Below are positions 62,613 to 64,000 of a stretch of 64,000 bases of DNA, piece after piece. A program made the position numbers and the translations under genes. The notes under the pieces are model-generated. The model saw nothing but the letters and a program-made list of their open reading frames with translations, did not search any database and had not been told where the DNA came from. Origin of the DNA: Prorocentrum cordatum (Eukaryota; Sar; Dinophyceae; Prorocentrales; Prorocentraceae); NCBI GenBank assembly GCA_963575745.1, contig CAUYUJ010003625.1, positions 519,222 to 583,221 of the forward strand. Reading direction: 5' to 3'. Numbering within the stretch: the first letter of the stretch is position 1; every line of letters begins with the position of its first letter.

Positions 62613-62669
62613 GGGCAGAGAAGCTGCGGAGACAGCAGGAGCTTGCTCACAGAGAATAGAAGAGGCATT
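62613..62669 (-). repeat. Split direct repeat A1 (5' terminus)
   Basis: 57 bp identical to A2 (52365-52421). Its outer end is ATT (62667-62669) followed by T-rich host sequence. Confidence 0.9.
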
Positions 62670-62699
62670 TTGTTTTTTTGTTTTACCCTCCCTCCCTCA

Positions 62700-63723
62700 T
62701 CATATCCTCAACCGTTCGGCGTCCGATAACCTGTCGACGTCCTCCTCGCGCGCGTGGCCGCGCCCCCCGCCGCCGCTGCCAAATTGCGTCTGGACGTGCT
62801 CCCCACTGGCAACGATGGGGTTCGTCAATTTCACAAGGTCCACCGAGCCGCCTGGCGAAGAAGAAGACCCGTTCACGTAGTTCACTACCGACGTCAGCGC
62901 TTCGTGCAGCTCGTTCGGGTTGCCCGTCTCGTCCAAGTACTCCTGCAATGTAGACACCATCACAGTAGGTCAACACCGTCGGGCTTGCACTGCACTGGTC
63001 GCCTTTCGTCGCGACGCTGCCATCGGCAACTATCATGTTCCCGTGGCCATTCACGAGGATGCCAGGAGCGCACTCCAAGAAGAAGACCGCGCCGCCGTTG
63101 CACCCACCAGTCGCCGTCCGCTCGTACGCGGCGATCATGGCCTCGTCGCTGGCCGCGCCGCTGCTGCCGGTCTCGACCGCGAAGCCGTAGACGCCGTGAC
63201 CCGCGATGCCTTCCGAAGGTTTGAGGGCGCGGCCCCGCAGGATGGAGGGCAGGTTGGTGAGCTTCGCGCCGTGGTCCAGCATCTTGGGGAAGGGTTTACC
63301 GCACGCCCCATGTTGCTTCCTAGCTCGACCTTTCCATTCTGGGCCCGTCCTCGCTTCGCACTCCACGAACCCTTTCGCCCTGGCGTCGATGCACGCGCGG
63401 CCGATCGGCGGGGTCATCAGCTCGAGCTGGAACAGCAAAAGGTCGCTGCGATTTGATATCACCTTTGACCTCCCAAGCGTGCATGGCGCGCCAGCGGCCC
63501 TTAAGAACGCCTGGATCGCGGGCAGCAGCGGTGGTCGCAGATTGAGTCTCGCGCCCTGCGGACCCATGTGTCTGCTGACGTGCGGAACCAGCGTGTTGAC
63601 CTCGCCAGCTGCGCCGCGCCTCTTCTTGCAGTTCGCGCCCTTCTTGCACCAGCCGCGCTGATAGAAAGCGCAAACTGGCCGCGCGGCGCCCACGAGCTGC
63701 AAGAGCTCAAGCGGCACTGCCAT
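62700..63723 (-). CDS. CCCH-like finger plus ADP-ribosyltransferase-like protein
   Basis: ATG at 63721-63723. Residues 17-37 read VCAFYQRGWCKKGANCKKRR, the C-x7-C-x5-C part of a CCCH finger but with Arg where the final His is expected. From about residue 149, LDHGAKLTNLPSILRGRALK then GHGVYGFAV resembles the HG(T)...N...IL..GL...G.GVY core of PARP-type ADP-ribosyltransferases. A Gly-rich strand (GGCNGGAVFFLECAPGILVN) and KGDQCSASPTVLTY follow. At about 62950 another frame (QEYLDETGNPNELHEALTS) looks more real to the end and is preceded by a splice-acceptor-like TACATTGCAG. CCCH plus PARP occurs in known PARPs. Function is inference. Confidence 0.5.
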
Positions 63724-64000
63724 GCTATCAGCGAAAACCCGCGCGGCGCCAGGGCGCGGCGGGCACCGCGAGGCTGCGACGCCACAGCGGCGGCCCCTCG
63801 GGGCCTCCCGAGGCGAGGGGTTCGAGCCAGAACGGCAGCAGTTGGGGCGACCAGGCGAGGACGGAGGAGGGGGGGGAAGAGGAGGAGGAGGAATGATCGG
63901 GGCATGGGAGGCGAGGAGGGCGAGGGCGCCTCGGGAACCAAAATTTGATGCGCAGTCTCCTTACGGCGCCCCTCCAGGACGATAAGGGCGAGGGCGCTTA
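63724..64000. other. Upstream of the gene; no feature recognised
   Basis: GC-rich sequence with C/G-rich low complexity at about 63860-63890. No relict spliced leader is visible before the ATG at 63723. Confidence 0.3.

Larger units (their letters stand above)
52173..62669 (-). mobile_element. 10.5-kb Ngaro-like tyrosine-recombinase retroelement with split direct repeats
   Basis: On the minus strand: A1 (62669-62613), Gag-like ORFs (62610-60114), RT-RNase H (59665-57242), J-domain ORF and tyrosine recombinase ORF (57085-52588), B1 (52571-52419), A2 (52421-52365), B2 (52325-52173). The A1-ORFs-B1-A2-B2 order is the split-direct-repeat arrangement known for Ngaro and PAT elements. Both outer ends and the B1/A2 overlap carry ATT, as expected if a circular form recombined at an ATT core. 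B1 and B2 differ at only 2-3 of 153 bp, suggesting a young insertion. Confidence 0.8.

Noticed and set aside
1-64000. tRNA, rRNA and snRNA genes
   Set aside because: I looked for cloverleaf-like A/B-box patterns and conserved rRNA segments and saw none that I could support by eye.

Overview
This looks like nuclear DNA of a dinoflagellate. The evidence is indirect but consistent: high GC, very low density of ordinary genes, long decayed retrotransposon polyproteins of kinds I know from dinoflagellate genomes, a probable relict of the dinoflagellate spliced-leader sequence (44936-44956), and an AT-rich intron-like insert with a GA donor and an AG|G acceptor (15911-16075). The species cannot be named from the window. 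Almost every recognisable coding region lies on the minus strand.

Layout. 0-10.1 kb: a decayed, frameshifted copia-like gag / Cys-His domain / aspartic protease polyprotein (minus), peppered with a 14-bp palindrome that reads Ala-Gly-x-Pro-Ala in frame. 10.2-12.1 kb: a small tandem duplication and long CTC and CAT/CAG microsatellites. 12.25-23.1 kb: two Ty1/copia-type elements fused head to tail; element B (gag-protease-integrase-RT start) breaks off inside RT and runs directly into gag of element A. 23.1-27.8 kb: two copies of a foldback element with terminal inverted repeats and short-period internal repeats. 28.7-32.0 kb: gag-protease part of another retroelement. 32.2-37.6 kb: a 5'-truncated tyrosine-recombinase (DIRS/Ngaro-like) retroelement with gag end, RT, RNase H, tyrosine recombinase and a C5-cytosine-methyltransferase-like domain. 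37.6-44.96 kb: a small ORF bracketed by 200-bp direct repeats, a proline-rich ORF, and a broken gene of a family I believe is dinoflagellate-specific, interrupted by a 154-bp minisatellite and headed by the relict spliced leader. 45.2-52.2 kb: two copies of a repeat element with an 86-90 bp internal tandem array, other diverged repeats, purine/pyrimidine tracts, a Q/W-rich protein exon and a long hairpin. 52.17-62.67 kb: a nearly complete 10.5-kb tyrosine-recombinase retroelement with split direct repeats (A1 - ORFs - B1 - A2 - B2), Gag-like ORFs, RT-RNase H, and an ORF pair that looks like a DnaJ J-domain joined to the tyrosine recombinase. 62.68-63.72 kb: a probable host gene with a CCCH-like finger and an ADP-ribosyltransferase-like core.

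The most unusual items are the J-domain/tyrosine-recombinase retroelement with its diagnostic split repeats, the methyltransferase-bearing relative at 32-37 kb, the in-frame palindromic microelement of 0-10 kb, and the intron-like insertion in a copia integrase. Nothing here was checked against a database; family names rest on visible motifs and on recall of family consensus.
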